Origin: Ochrobactrum sp. Q0168
GTDB lineage: Bacteria > Pseudomonadota > Alphaproteobacteria > Rhizobiales > Rhizobiaceae
Assembly (NCBI RefSeq): GCF_016427605.1
Contig: NZ_JAELXQ010000008.1
Coordinates: 1 to 64,000, forward strand
DNA length: 64,000 nt
Reading direction: 5' to 3'
Position numbers and translations under genes: made by a program. Shown here piece after piece: positions 34,398 through 43,796 of the stretch (position 1 is its first letter; each line of letters opens with the position of its first letter). The notes under the pieces were generated by a model that was not told the DNA's origin, did not search any database, and was given only the letters and a program-made list of their open reading frames with translations.

Positions 34398-36416
34398 TTA
34401 AGAATCGAGGAACGAACGCAGCTTGCGCGAACGGCTCGGATGCTTGAGCTTGCGCAGCGCCTTCGCTTCGATCTGACGGATACGTTCGCGGGTAACCGAG
34501 AACTGCTGACCGACTTCTTCAAGCGTGTGGTCGGTGTTCATACCGATACCGAAACGCATACGCAGAACGCGCTCTTCACGCGGCGTCAGCGAAGCCAGAA
34601 CGCGGGTCGTCGTATCGCGAAGGTTCGCCTGAATGGCGGCGTCAATCGGCAGAAGCGCGTTCTTGTCCTCGATGAAATCGCCCAGATGTGAATCTTCCTC
34701 GTCGCCGACCGGCGTTTCGAGAGAGATCGGCTCCTTGGCGATCTTCAACACCTTGCGCACTTTTTCGAGCGGCATGGCGAGCTTTTCCGCCAGTTCTTCC
34801 GGCGTCGGCTCGCGACCGATTTCGTGCAGCATCTGGCGCGACGTGCGAACGATCTTGTTGATCGTTTCGATCATATGCACCGGAATACGGATGGTGCGCG
34901 CCTGATCGGCAATCGAACGGGTGATCGCCTGACGAATCCACCAGGTCGCATAGGTCGAGAACTTGTAACCGCGACGGTATTCGAACTTATCGACCGCTTT
35001 CATCAGGCCGATATTGCCTTCCTGAATGAGATCGAGGAACTGCAGACCACGGTTGGTGTATTTCTTAGCGATGGAAATCACGAGACGCAGATTGGCCTCG
35101 ACCATTTCCTTCTTGGCGATGCTGGCTTCGCGTTCGCCCTTCTGCACCTGATTGACGATGCGGCGGAATTCGCCGATCGAAATCGCGGTTTCAGTGGCGA
35201 GATTCTGAATTTCGCTGCGCAGACGGGCAATCGTGCCCACTTCCTTGGTGGCGAAATCCTTCCAGCCGCGAGCCGACAGCAGACCGACGCGCTCAACCCA
35301 ATTCGGGTCGAGTTCGTGGCCCTGATATTCCTTGAGGAACTCGTCGCGGCGCACGCCAAACGATTCAGCCAGACGCAGAAGCTTGCCTTCGTTCTGAACC
35401 AGACGCTTGTTGATATCGTAAAGCTGTTCGACCAGCTGTTCGATGCGGTTCTGGTTGAGAGAGAGCGACTTCACGGCCGTGATAAGCTCGTCTTTCAGTT
35501 CCTTATAGCGGCGCTCCTGGCTGGAGGAGAGTTCGCCAGTCGCGGCCAGACGGCCTTCAACCTGCTGGTCTTGCAGCTTGCGCAGCTTCTTGTAGGTATC
35601 GGCGATGAGGTCGAGCGTTTCCATGACCTGCGGACGCAGTTCGGCTTCCATGGCCGCCAGCGACAGGTTGGCTTCGTCCTCGTCCTCTTCTTCCTCTTCC
35701 GCCGGCATGTCGCCGCCGACATTGGTGATGTCGTCGTCGTCACGCGAACGGCGCGCCGGCTTGTCGTCGCGCGGGCGTTCTTCTTCCACACGCTCGATTA
35801 CCGGGGCCTGCTTGGCTTCCGGACCGGCATAGGTGGTTTCGAGATCGATGATTTCGCGCAGGAGAATGTTGGATTCATTCAGCTGATCGCGCCAGATGAT
35901 GATGGCCTGGAAGGTCAGCGGGCTTTCGCACAGCCCGGCAATCATCGTTTCGCGACCGGCTTCGATGCGCTTTGCAATGGCGATTTCGCCTTCGCGCGAC
36001 AGAAGCTCCACCGAACCCATTTCACGCAGATACATGCGCACGGGATCGTCAGTGCGGTCGGTCGGCTCTTTCTTGGTCGTCGTGGTGGCAACGGCAGTGC
36101 CGCCCGCCTCGACCAGATCGCCGCCTTCTTCCGCGTCGTCGTCGTTATTTTCTTCGCGATCGTTGTCTTGCTCGTCGTCTTCAACGACGTTGATGCCCAT
36201 GTCGGACAGCATGGCCATGGTGTCTTCGATCTGTTCCGACGTCACTTCCTCGGAAGGAAGAACGGCGTTCAGCTCGTCCATGGTCACATAGCCACGCTTC
36301 TTCGCGACCTTGATCATCTTCTTGACAGCATCGTCAGAAAGGTCGAGAAGCGGACCGTCGGCGGCACCTTCGCGCTCGACTTCGGCTTCTTCGTTTTCCT
36401 TAACCTTCGTTGCCAT
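34398..36416 (-). CDS. rpoD: RNA polymerase primary sigma factor (sigma-70)
   Basis: A 672-residue housekeeping sigma. Region 1.1 is N-terminal with a long acidic insert (about 85-110, EEDEQDND-type, and again around 235-250). Region 2 reads [27 protein letters not shown] and [17 protein letters not shown]; region 3 follows [11 protein letters not shown]; region 4.2 ends with [28 protein letters not shown]. Length is typical for Rhizobiales RpoD (about 670-685). It sits next to dnaG as in many bacteria, here with a 554-bp gap that holds a palindromic repeat. Confidence 0.97.
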   Translation of the reverse strand: MATKVKENEEAEVEREGAADGPLLDLSDDAVKKMIKVAKKRGYVTMDELNAVLPSEEVTSEQIEDTMAMLSDMGINVVEDDEQDNDREENNDDDAEEGGDLVEAGGTAVATTTTKKEPTDRTDDPVRMYLREMGSVELLSREGEIAIAKRIEAGRETMIAGLCESPLTFQAIIIWRDQLNESNILLREIIDLETTYAGPEAKQAPVIERVEEERPRDDKPARRSRDDDDITNVGGDMPAEEEEEDEDEANLSLAAMEAELRPQVMETLDLIADTYKKLRKLQDQQVEGRLAATGELSSSQERRYKELKDELITAVKSLSLNQNRIEQLVEQLYDINKRLVQNEGKLLRLAESFGVRRDEFLKEYQGHELDPNWVERVGLLSARGWKDFATKEVGTIARLRSEIQNLATETAISIGEFRRIVNQVQKGEREASIAKKEMVEANLRLVISIAKKYTNRGLQFLDLIQEGNIGLMKAVDKFEYRRGYKFSTYATWWIRQAITRSIADQARTIRIPVHMIETINKIVRTSRQMLHEIGREPTPEELAEKLAMPLEKVRKVLKIAKEPISLETPVGDEEDSHLGDFIEDKNALLPIDAAIQANLRDTTTRVLASLTPREERVLRMRFGIGMNTDHTLEEVGQQFSVTRERIRQIEAKALRKLKHPSRSRKLRSFLDS

Positions 36417-36793
36417 ATGTTCTTCTCCAGGCGACCCCGGTCGCTTTTAAGATATATAGAGTGTCCGAACGGTTTTGCGAGGCTGCAAGCCGCCGGTTGA
36501 TTCTGCGAGTAGCTGATTTGCCGTTAATGGCGGATTAACCCTGCCCTCGGTATCAGGCTCCATCGTGATCGATTTTCTGTGGGCAGATCCGGTGACTTCA
36601 GGTCATCGCAACGGTTTTTGCCCTTGTCCCGCATCCCGCTTCACACGGAGCAGAGGTATCGGAACATCATCGGTATCCGTTCTATCCTTGTTCGAACTGT
36701 CGTGATTCCGTCATTTACGCCATACGTCAAGAGCGACTCACCTGATTCGCCTCCAAAAAGCGAATCATTTGTTGTCGCGACCCATTCGCGGGC
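36417..36793. other. Intergenic region upstream of rpoD
   Basis: AT-rich gap between dnaG and rpoD, presumably with the rpoD promoters. No coding frame with a ribosome site is seen before the repeat at 36794. Confidence 0.4.
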
Positions 36794-36902
36794 TAGAGCG
36801 GTTCCGGTTAAAACGGAATCGGGAGACCGCTCTATCTATTTGTTTTTACGCATTATCCTACGCAAAACCGCTACGCACTTTTGCTGGAAATGCTCTAATT
36901 AG
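36794..36902. repeat. Bru-RS-like palindromic repeat, copy 3 (inverted)
   Basis: About 109 bp, the reverse orientation of copies at 1513 and 33479: CTAGAGCGGTTCCGG..TCTATCTATTTGTTTTT..ACTTTTGCTGGAAATGCTCTAAT. It lies between rpoD and the dnaG stop codon. Confidence 0.8.
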
Positions 36903-36970
36903 AGCGCGATTGGCCATCTGCAACCCCGTATACCCGGCGCTTTTCAATAAAGTGATTCGGGCAATCCGAA

Positions 36971-38935
36971 TCAGAAACCGCCGGGAGGGCGTCCGGACGA
37001 CAGACCGAAACCATCAATCAGCGCTTCCGTCGCATCTGCCTTTAAAATCTGATTTTGTATATCGATGAGGCGCGCATAAAGTTCGCCCGTCTCATCGGTT
37101 TCCAGTGCGGCCTCAACGGCTCGCAGCTCCTTATGTAGTGTGCGGGCGCGCTGATGCAAGTGAAGCGCCTGCCGCAAAGCTTCCCGCGCATCGTCTTCCG
37201 CCGCAAGCGCGGTTGCCGTCCAGAGTCGTGCGCCCTTCACAGCCTGTTCCAGCGTTTCGATCAAATCACGGTGCCCGGCACCGACCAGCGCGTGACGCAT
37301 GGCCAGGCCATCGTCCACATGGTCTGAGGCCAGAACGTCGAGCATGGCCAGATGCAGCGTCTTCAACGCATCATGCGCCAGATCGAGCCCGGCAATCGTT
37401 TCAAAATCTTCCTCGATCAGACGAGGATGATTGAGCAATGTCAGCACAATTGCCGTTTCCCGCAGCGGCGCATGGGTGCCCGCACCGGGCCGCCCGCCCT
37501 TGACCAGCGTGGAACGAACAAGGCTGTCGGAGATCGTCAGGCGTCCACCGCCGCCCATGCCGGGACCGCCGCGTCCGCGCCCGTTATCGTTGCGCCGATT
37601 GAACGCCCCGTTTCGCTGGCCGCCCTGCTGCCGCCCCTGCCCGAAGAATGCCTGGGCGCGTTCGCGCATGTCCTGAGCGTAATGGCGGCGAATATCCTCA
37701 TTGGCGATGCGGCTAGTGATCTCACGCAGACGCGCTTCGAGTTCGGCACGTTTTTCCGGCGTGTCGAACACGCCGCCCACGGTTTCGCGGGTCCAGATCA
37801 TATCGACCAGCGGCTTGGCGTCACGCAGCACGGCCTGAAACGCCGCCGGACCTTCCGCCTTGACCAGATCGTCCGGGTCCTGCCCTTCCGGCAACAGCGC
37901 AAAACGCAGCGATTTGCCCGGCTGCAAGGTCGGCAGACCGAGATCGGCAGCGCGATAGGCGGCGCGGAGACCCGCGCCGTCGCCGTCGAAGCAAAGCACC
38001 GGCTCCGGGCTGATGCGCCAGAGAAGTTCAAGCTGCTCCTCGGTCAGCGCCGTACCGAGCGGCGCCACGACATGGTGAAACCCCGCCTGCGCCAGCGCGA
38101 TCACATCCATATAGCCTTCAACGGCGATGATCGGCTTGGCCGGTTCGCCGTTTTGCGGCTGGCAGGCCTTGCGCGCGCGCAGACCGTTATAAAGCACCCG
38201 CCCTTTATGGAACAGTTCGGTTTCCGGCGAGTTCAGATATTTGGCAGGCGCATCGGCAGAAAGCGCACGACCGCCGAACGCGATGATACGTCCGCGCAGA
38301 TCCTCAATCGGGAACATGACGCGGTCGCGAAAGCGGTCATAGGAAACGGCGATGCCCTCGCCGTGCACCACCAGACCGCAAGCCTCGATCTGATCACGGG
38401 ACACGCCCTTGCTGGCCAGAAACTCTTTGAGGGCATTGCGCGATTCCGGCGCATAACCCATACGGAACGCCTGCTGTGTCGCGCTGGAAAGGCCGCGATC
38501 GCGCAGATAGGCGCGCGCCTTCGCGCCAGCTGCACTCTGGAGCTGCCCTTCGAAAAACTGCGCCGCCAGTTCCATGACGTCATAAAGCGTTGCGCGCTCA
38601 GCCTCACGCTTTTCCATTTCCGGATCGCGCGCGGGCATGGGAACGCCCGCCATATCGGCCACGCGCTCCACGGCTTCGGGAAAGCTCAGGCCCTCCAGTT
38701 CGGTCAGAAACTTGAAGTGATCGCCAGTCACGCCGCAGCCGAAACAGTGGTAACGTCCTTTGCGGTCCTCGCAGTGGAAGCTCGGCGTGTTTTCGCCGTG
38801 GAACGGACAACAGGCCCAGAAATCGCCCTTCGGCGGATTGCTCTTTTTGCGGTCGAACGAAACCCGTGCTCCGATCAGCGTCGAGATCGGCACACGATCT
38901 CTGATCTCATCGAGAAAGGAGGGTGGGAAACGCAT
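36971..38935 (-). CDS. dnaG: DNA primase
   Basis: A 654-residue primase making RNA primers at the fork. The N-terminal zinc finger is CCPFHGENTPSFHCEDRKGRYHCFGCG (Cys42 or 43, His46, Cys64, Cys67, split over a long loop), the core has AFGGRALSADAPAKYLNSPET, the TOPRIM part has AVEGYMDVIAL and CFDGDGAGLRAA, and a Gly/Arg/Asn-rich linker at about 430-470 leads to the DnaB-binding helical end. The ATG at 38935 fits the family start (RFPPSFLDEIRDRV). Confidence 0.96.
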   Translation of the reverse strand: MRFPPSFLDEIRDRVPISTLIGARVSFDRKKSNPPKGDFWACCPFHGENTPSFHCEDRKGRYHCFGCGVTGDHFKFLTELEGLSFPEAVERVADMAGVPMPARDPEMEKREAERATLYDVMELAAQFFEGQLQSAAGAKARAYLRDRGLSSATQQAFRMGYAPESRNALKEFLASKGVSRDQIEACGLVVHGEGIAVSYDRFRDRVMFPIEDLRGRIIAFGGRALSADAPAKYLNSPETELFHKGRVLYNGLRARKACQPQNGEPAKPIIAVEGYMDVIALAQAGFHHVVAPLGTALTEEQLELLWRISPEPVLCFDGDGAGLRAAYRAADLGLPTLQPGKSLRFALLPEGQDPDDLVKAEGPAAFQAVLRDAKPLVDMIWTRETVGGVFDTPEKRAELEARLREITSRIANEDIRRHYAQDMRERAQAFFGQGRQQGGQRNGAFNRRNDNGRGRGGPGMGGGGRLTISDSLVRSTLVKGGRPGAGTHAPLRETAIVLTLLNHPRLIEEDFETIAGLDLAHDALKTLHLAMLDVLASDHVDDGLAMRHALVGAGHRDLIETLEQAVKGARLWTATALAAEDDAREALRQALHLHQRARTLHKELRAVEAALETDETGELYARLIDIQNQILKADATEALIDGFGLSSGRPPGGF

Positions 38936-39080
38936 TACAGATTTCACTTTCAGCTCGGCCCGACTGCGGGCGTGTCTTGCATAGAGTATATAGGCGCGCT
39001 GGTTGTGACAGTCCATCGCGCGCGGATATCCCTCCCCGCTAATCACAGTCTTCTGTCTGAACTGCATGATGGCCACGCAG

Positions 39081-39109
39081 CTGTCACAAAACTGTCATAT
39101 AACTTTTAC
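39081..39109 (+). promoter_or_regulatory. Putative Pho box of the Na/Pi cotransporter gene
   Basis: CTGTCACAAAACTGTCAT: TGTCA at 39082 and 39093 (11 bp apart), then a degenerate TTTTA at 39104 again 11 bp on. This is close to the consensus PhoB box. It lies 140-165 bp before the transporter start and a similar distance from dnaG, so the client is chosen by function. Confidence 0.75.
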
Positions 39110-39248
39110 ATTCGGTACTGCCCTGTTGATTTTATGCGCGAATAAGCCCATATCTCTTGGATATTTCATTAGCCGGAACATAATTTCTTCGCTTTATAGA
39201 GATAATTCCAGCTTTCAACGTCAACCGCCAACCCGAAGGGATTTCGCC

Positions 39249-40928
39249 GTGAATGGTTCCTTGGTCCTTTTGCACCTTGCCGGGGCTGTCGCCCTGCTTT
39301 TGTGGGCCACCCGCATGGTGCGAACTGGGGTGGAGCGCGCTTATGGCGACCGTCTGCGCAGACGCCTGCGCAACCAGATGCAGAACCCGCTTCTATCGGT
39401 TGCCTTCGGTCTGGTGCTTGCGGTCGCCCTGCAAAGCTCCACGGCAGTGACACTTCTGGTCGGTTCCTTCGTCGGATCTGGCTTCGTCAGCGGCGTCGCG
39501 GGCCTGATGGCTGTGCGCGGCGGTGAACTCGGCTCGGCGCTGGTCGTCAAGATTTTGAGCTATGACCTGACCATTCTCGTTCCGCTCTGCCTTGTGATCG
39601 GCACCGGCATTTTCATGACCACCGAGCGCCGCGACTGGCGGCAGATCGGGCGCATTCTGGTCGGCATCGGCCTTCTGATCATGTCGCTGGAAATGACCGG
39701 GCAAGCGACCGAGCCCCTGCGCCAGAGCGAGCTTCTGCCAGTGATTGTCGATTATCTGTCGAGCGATCCCATTACCACCTATCTGCTGGCCGCGCTGATG
39801 ACATGGCTGTTCCATTCCAGCGTTGCAGCCGTCATTTTGCTGACCACCTTCGCATCGCGCGGCCTCATTCATCCGGAATTGGCTGTGGTCATGGTGCTTG
39901 GCGTCAATCTCGGTTCATCGATCATCGCGCCGATCCTCACCCGCAATGCTCCGCCGGAAACCCGCGTGGTGCCGCTCGGCAACCTGCTGATGCGCGGCGC
40001 AGGCTCGCTGGTCATGCTGGTGCTTTATGAGACCTTCAAGCCGTCGATTGCATTCCTCGGCGCTGATCCCGTATCGCAGGTCGTCAACGCGCATATTCTG
40101 TTCAACGTAATCGTCATGCTGGCGGGAATTCCCCTCTCCGGGCTGGTACTGCGCACCACCGAAGCGCTCGTTCGCCTCAATGCCGACAAGACGGCTGCAC
40201 CCGCGCAGCCCATCGAAATGGAAGAGTATAGCGCCCTCGACACGGGCGTGCTCAACCGTCCGTCTCAGGCGCTGGCCAATGCCACCCGCGAAGTGGTGGG
40301 TGTCTGCGATACGGTTGAGGTGATGCTGCGCCGCATCATCGATCTCTACGAAAAGCCGGATCAGGCCCGTATCAACGAGCTGGCCGCCCTCGACGACCGT
40401 GTGGACAAGAAACATGCGGCGATCAAACTTTACCTCACCCGACTGGCCGCAAACGATCTCAACGAGTTCGAATCCTTGCGGATGCAGGAATTGCTTGGCG
40501 CCTGCGTGAAGCTCGAACAGGTGGGCGACATCATCGTGCGCAACATGCTGGCGCAGGTGCAAAAGAAGATGGACCACAAGCTGGAATTCACCGAGGAAGG
40601 CTGGGAGGAACTCAGCCACTTCCACGCGATGGTTTTGGCCAATGCGCATCTGGCTTTCAATGTGGTCGTGTCGCGTGACGGGCGCACGGCGCGCCAGCTC
40701 GTTCAGGAAAAGGACCGCCTGCGCGAATTGGAAAAGCAGACCAGCCTGCGCCACTTCTCGCGTCTGCGCGAAGGGTCAACCCGCAGCATCGAGACCAGCA
40801 CCATCCATCTCGATACGATCCGCGACCTGAAGCAGATCAATTCGCTGCTGGCTTCCATGGCCTATCCGGTTCTGGAAGAACAGGGCCTGCTGAGCGAAAC
40901 CCGCCTCAAGACCGTCAAGCAGAGCTAA
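39249..40928 (+). CDS. Na+/phosphate cotransporter with C-terminal PhoU-like domain
   Basis: About 559 residues from a GTG at 39249 with AAGGGA upstream; the longer frame is not hydrophobic in the expected way. Two Na_Pi_cotrans repeats carry the QSSTAVTLLVGSFVGSG and HSSVAAVILLTTFASRG motifs, each a paired-Ser helix turn for phosphate. From about 340 the protein is helical and PhoU-like. It would import inorganic phosphate with sodium at the inner membrane. A clear Pho-box-like repeat in front suggests induction by low phosphate. Confidence 0.88.
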   Translation: MNGSLVLLHLAGAVALLLWATRMVRTGVERAYGDRLRRRLRNQMQNPLLSVAFGLVLAVALQSSTAVTLLVGSFVGSGFVSGVAGLMAVRGGELGSALVVKILSYDLTILVPLCLVIGTGIFMTTERRDWRQIGRILVGIGLLIMSLEMTGQATEPLRQSELLPVIVDYLSSDPITTYLLAALMTWLFHSSVAAVILLTTFASRGLIHPELAVVMVLGVNLGSSIIAPILTRNAPPETRVVPLGNLLMRGAGSLVMLVLYETFKPSIAFLGADPVSQVVNAHILFNVIVMLAGIPLSGLVLRTTEALVRLNADKTAAPAQPIEMEEYSALDTGVLNRPSQALANATREVVGVCDTVEVMLRRIIDLYEKPDQARINELAALDDRVDKKHAAIKLYLTRLAANDLNEFESLRMQELLGACVKLEQVGDIIVRNMLAQVQKKMDHKLEFTEEGWEELSHFHAMVLANAHLAFNVVVSRDGRTARQLVQEKDRLRELEKQTSLRHFSRLREGSTRSIETSTIHLDTIRDLKQINSLLASMAYPVLEEQGLLSETRLKTVKQS

Positions 40929-40933
40929 CGCGG

Positions 40934-41491
40934 TTAAAACGTTATATCGGCGGCGTTGGCGGTTCGGCCACGGGTGCTTCCTGCCCGGAACCCGTTAAGC
41001 GTCTCATTGTGGTGGGCCACGATATCGGAGAACTGCAAGCTCGCCGTATCGCCAGTCGCGTGCCCATCGGCAATTAATGTCACATCATAGCCGAGCGATA
41101 TTGCGTGGCGCACCGCCGTGTCAACGCAGTACTCCGTCTGGCAACCGCCGATAACCAGATGCGTGATCGCCAGTTCATTCAGCCGGTCCTGAAGCTCAGT
41201 TTCGTGAAATGAATCGCAACTGGTCTTTTCAACCACGATGTCGTTTGCCTGAGGTGAAAGCTCGTCCCGGATCGCCCAACCCTGCGTGCCCTTTTCGAGC
41301 ACATCCCCCGGTCCGCCATCGTGCTGCACGAGGATAACCGGAATCCCGGCAGCATGTGCTCTTGCCTTCACCGCGCTCAATCGGGCAACAACATCGTCCA
41401 GAGCGCGGTCAATCAGAGGCTGACGCTCAGGCGTACCCATCCCGGCCACAATATCGTTTTGAACATCAATGATGAGCAGAGCAGTAGTCAT
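40934..41491 (-). CDS. Isochorismatase-family cysteine hydrolase
   Basis: A 185-residue hydrolase: catalytic Asp in LLIIDVQNDIV, Lys in IVVEKTSCDSFHET, and Cys in GGCQTEYCVDTAVRHA. Closely related proteins hydrolyse N-carbamoylsarcosine, peroxyureidoacrylate or isochorismate; the substrate cannot be told. The ATG at 41491 is used, since the longer frame passes through the yqeY terminator. Its stop lies 5 bp after the stop of the convergent Na/Pi cotransporter gene. Confidence 0.85.
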   Translation of the reverse strand: MTTALLIIDVQNDIVAGMGTPERQPLIDRALDDVVARLSAVKARAHAAGIPVILVQHDGGPGDVLEKGTQGWAIRDELSPQANDIVVEKTSCDSFHETELQDRLNELAITHLVIGGCQTEYCVDTAVRHAISLGYDVTLIADGHATGDTASLQFSDIVAHHNETLNGFRAGSTRGRTANAADITF

Positions 41492-41556
41492 GACAAACGA
41501 TCTCACTGACTGTTTTCGATTGCCCGGCATAACATCTGCATGGCTGGTGAAACAAG

Positions 41557-41584
41557 AAGGCCCCGCTTTTGGCGGGGCCTTCTT
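41557..41584 (-). terminator. Terminator of yqeY
   Basis: Arms AAGGCCCCGC / GCGGGGCCTT with a TTTTG loop, directly after yqeY on the minus strand. Confidence 0.8.
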
Positions 41585-41605
41585 CATTTCGTGTCAGAGC
41601 AAGGA

Positions 41606-42058
41606 TTACTGCAGAAGCGATTTCACCAGCGCGCTTGCCTTGGTGAAATCCATTTTGCCGGCATAGCGCTCTTTCAGGATGGCCATGCACTTGCCCATGT
41701 CGCGCAGACCCTGCGCGCCAATTTCGGCGATGACGTCCTCGCAAGCCTTCTTCACTTCTTCCTCAGTCATCTGCTGCGGCAGAAACTCGGAGATAATGAC
41801 AATTTCCTCGCGCTCGGCGTCAGCGAGCTCAATGCGGCTGCCTTCTTCATAGATGCGCGCCGATTCTTCGCGCTGCTTGACCATCTTGCCGAGAATGCCC
41901 AGCAATTCCTCGTCTCCGACCGGGTCCTTGCCTGCGGAACGGTTTGCGATATCGCGATCCTTCACGGCAGCCAGGATAAGGCGCAGCGTCGACGTGCGGC
42001 GCTTGTCCTGCGCCTTGAGCGCGGTTGTGAGGGCCTGGGAAATCTCCTGGCGAAGCAT
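41606..42058 (-). CDS. yqeY: GatB/YqeY domain protein
   Basis: A 150-residue protein matching YqeY, the C-terminal tRNA-binding-like helical domain of GatB found alone: LRQEISQALTTALKAQDKRRTSTLRLILAAVK, IVIISEFLPQQMTEEEV, and MGKCMAILKERYAGKMDFTKAS. It may help tRNA-dependent amidation but the role is open. The ATG at 42058 follows a GGAGATAATTC site. Divergent from carA. Confidence 0.92.
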   Translation of the reverse strand: MLRQEISQALTTALKAQDKRRTSTLRLILAAVKDRDIANRSAGKDPVGDEELLGILGKMVKQREESARIYEEGSRIELADAEREEIVIISEFLPQQMTEEEVKKACEDVIAEIGAQGLRDMGKCMAILKERYAGKMDFTKASALVKSLLQ

Positions 42059-42480
42059 CGAATTATCTCCTGACGGTGTTTGTTTCTTCTTACGCGCAAC
42101 GTGACCCATAAAGCAATCGCGCGCTGTCACGCACTGTCCGAACTACCCCCTCGCAGAACAATAATGCGAGAAAGCTCGCGATTATTTCCCCAATGAGCCC
42201 GCTCGGACGATTGACCCGGCGATCAAGTTTCTCTATTGATCAAGGCTTAGCAGGACATCGGTACATGCTCACAGTGGGAGATTTGAAATCCCCGCTGCCT
42301 TTTGGCGCATATATGACCCCGTCGCCTGTTGGCGCGTATATGACCATTGACGCTCCGTCTTTCAAGCCATTCACCGGTAACAGGTGAAGCTGGAGGGATG
42401 GAACATCAGCGCGTACGGAAACGCTAAAACATTAAACGCGGCGCGGATCTAGGTGCCGCAAATCAAACAGGAGTGCACAC
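42059..42480. other. Long leader/intergenic region upstream of carA, with an imperfect direct repeat
   Basis: The 422 bases hold both divergent promoters. Two copies of TTGGCGC(A/G)TATATGACC lie at 42302-42318 and 42329-42345, 27 bp apart. They fall in a 64-codon open frame (42193-42387) in which GAYMT is repeated. No strong hairpin with a T run is seen, so classic attenuation is not supported. No riboswitch class that I know is recognisable. Confidence 0.45.
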
Positions 42481-43704
42481 ATGACCGAAACGACCCCGAA
42501 AACCGCACCCTGGACAACCGAAAAGCGAACCGCCGTTCTGGTTCTTGCTGACGGCACCGTGATCGAAGGCAAGGGCCTCGGCGCGACCGGCGCAATCGAA
42601 GCGGAAGTCGTCTTCAACACGGCGCTCACCGGTTATGAAGAAATCCTGACCGATCCGTCCTATGCCGGGCAGATCGTCACCTTCACCTTCCCGCATATCG
42701 GCAATGTCGGCACCAATGTCGAAGACATCGAAGACCTGACGCCAGCCAACCGCCACGGCGCGGTCGGCGCGATCTTCAAGGCCGATATCACCGCACCGTC
42801 CAATTATCGCTCCAGCGAAGACCTGGATGCATGGCTGAAAGCCCGCGGCGTCATTGCGCTTGCAGGCATCGACACGCGCGCCCTCACCGCGCTGATCCGC
42901 GAACGGGGCGCGCAGAATGCCGTCATCGCGCATGATCCGAACGGCAAGTTCGACATCGACGCCTTGAAGGACCGCGCTGCCGGCTGGAGCGGTCTGGAAA
43001 ATCTCGATCTCGCTAAGGATGTCACCATCGGCCAGAGCCAGGTCTGGAACGAAACGCCCTGGATCAAGGGCGAAAGCTTCGGCGAACTCGACAGCCCGCA
43101 ATATCATGTGGTCGCGCTCGATTTCGGCGTGAAGCGCAACATTCTGCGCCTGCTTGCAGGCCTTGGTGCGAAGGTGACGGTTCTGCCTGCAACGGCAACC
43201 GCCGATGACGTGCTGGCCTATAATCCCGATGGCGTATTCCTGTCGAACGGCCCCGGCGATCCGGCAGCCACCGGCGCATATGCCGTGCCAACCATTGCCA
43301 AGCTGGTTGACAGCGGCCTGCCGGTTTTCGGCATCTGCCTTGGACACCAGATGCTGGCGCTGGCGCTTGGCGGCCGCACCGAGAAAATGCATCAAGGCCA
43401 TCACGGCGCAAACCATCCGGTCAAGGACTACACAACCGGCAAGGTAGAAATCGTTTCCATGAACCACGGCTTTGCGGTGGATTCCGAATCGCTGCCGGAG
43501 AATGTCGAAGAAACCCACGTCTCGCTTTTCGACGGCACCAATTGCGGTTTGCGCGTCATCGGCAAGCCGGTCTTCTCCGTGCAGCACCATCCGGAAGCGT
43601 CGCCCGGCCCGCAGGATTCGCATTATCTCTTCCGCCGGTTCATCAATCTGATCCGCGAAAAGAAGGGCGAAGCCCTCCTGCCGGAACGCGAACAGGCGGC
43701 GTGA
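42481..43704 (+). CDS. carA: Carbamoyl-phosphate synthase small subunit (glutaminase)
   Basis: A 407-residue amidotransferase subunit that releases ammonia from glutamine and passes it to CarB for arginine and pyrimidine synthesis. The N-terminal small-chain domain has GTGYEEILTDPSYAGQIVTFT-like sequence near 50. The GATase triad is seen as Cys in FGICLGHQML and His/Glu in QHHPEASPGP. carB is 4.3 kb away, not adjacent; the separated arrangement is common in alphaproteobacteria. A terminator follows. Confidence 0.97.
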   Translation: MTETTPKTAPWTTEKRTAVLVLADGTVIEGKGLGATGAIEAEVVFNTALTGYEEILTDPSYAGQIVTFTFPHIGNVGTNVEDIEDLTPANRHGAVGAIFKADITAPSNYRSSEDLDAWLKARGVIALAGIDTRALTALIRERGAQNAVIAHDPNGKFDIDALKDRAAGWSGLENLDLAKDVTIGQSQVWNETPWIKGESFGELDSPQYHVVALDFGVKRNILRLLAGLGAKVTVLPATATADDVLAYNPDGVFLSNGPGDPAATGAYAVPTIAKLVDSGLPVFGICLGHQMLALALGGRTEKMHQGHHGANHPVKDYTTGKVEIVSMNHGFAVDSESLPENVEETHVSLFDGTNCGLRVIGKPVFSVQHHPEASPGPQDSHYLFRRFINLIREKKGEALLPEREQAA

Positions 43705-43745
43705 ATCAAAATCTGAGATTTTGCGATTAACATATTGGTAACAAA

Positions 43746-43777
43746 TAAAAAGCCGAGGCAATTACCTCGGCTTTTTT
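43746..43777. terminator. Bidirectional terminator, carA / TetA-like gene
   Basis: Arms AAAAAGCCGAGG / CCTCGGCTTTTT with CAATTA loop. Confidence 0.85.
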
Positions 43778-43796
43778 CATGATCAGATGTGGGCTT

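Noticed and set aside
34824-36500. 558-codon open frame opposite rpoD
   Set aside because: Shadow of rpoD on the other strand; no ribosome site or family.
37352-39145. 597-codon open frame opposite dnaG
   Set aside because: Shadow of dnaG; no start signal and no domain.
42125-42141. Another TGTCA pair (CTGTCACGCACTGTCC) as Pho box
   Set aside because: Half-sites are 10 bp apart and the second is imperfect; adjacent genes (yqeY, carA) are not phosphate-related.
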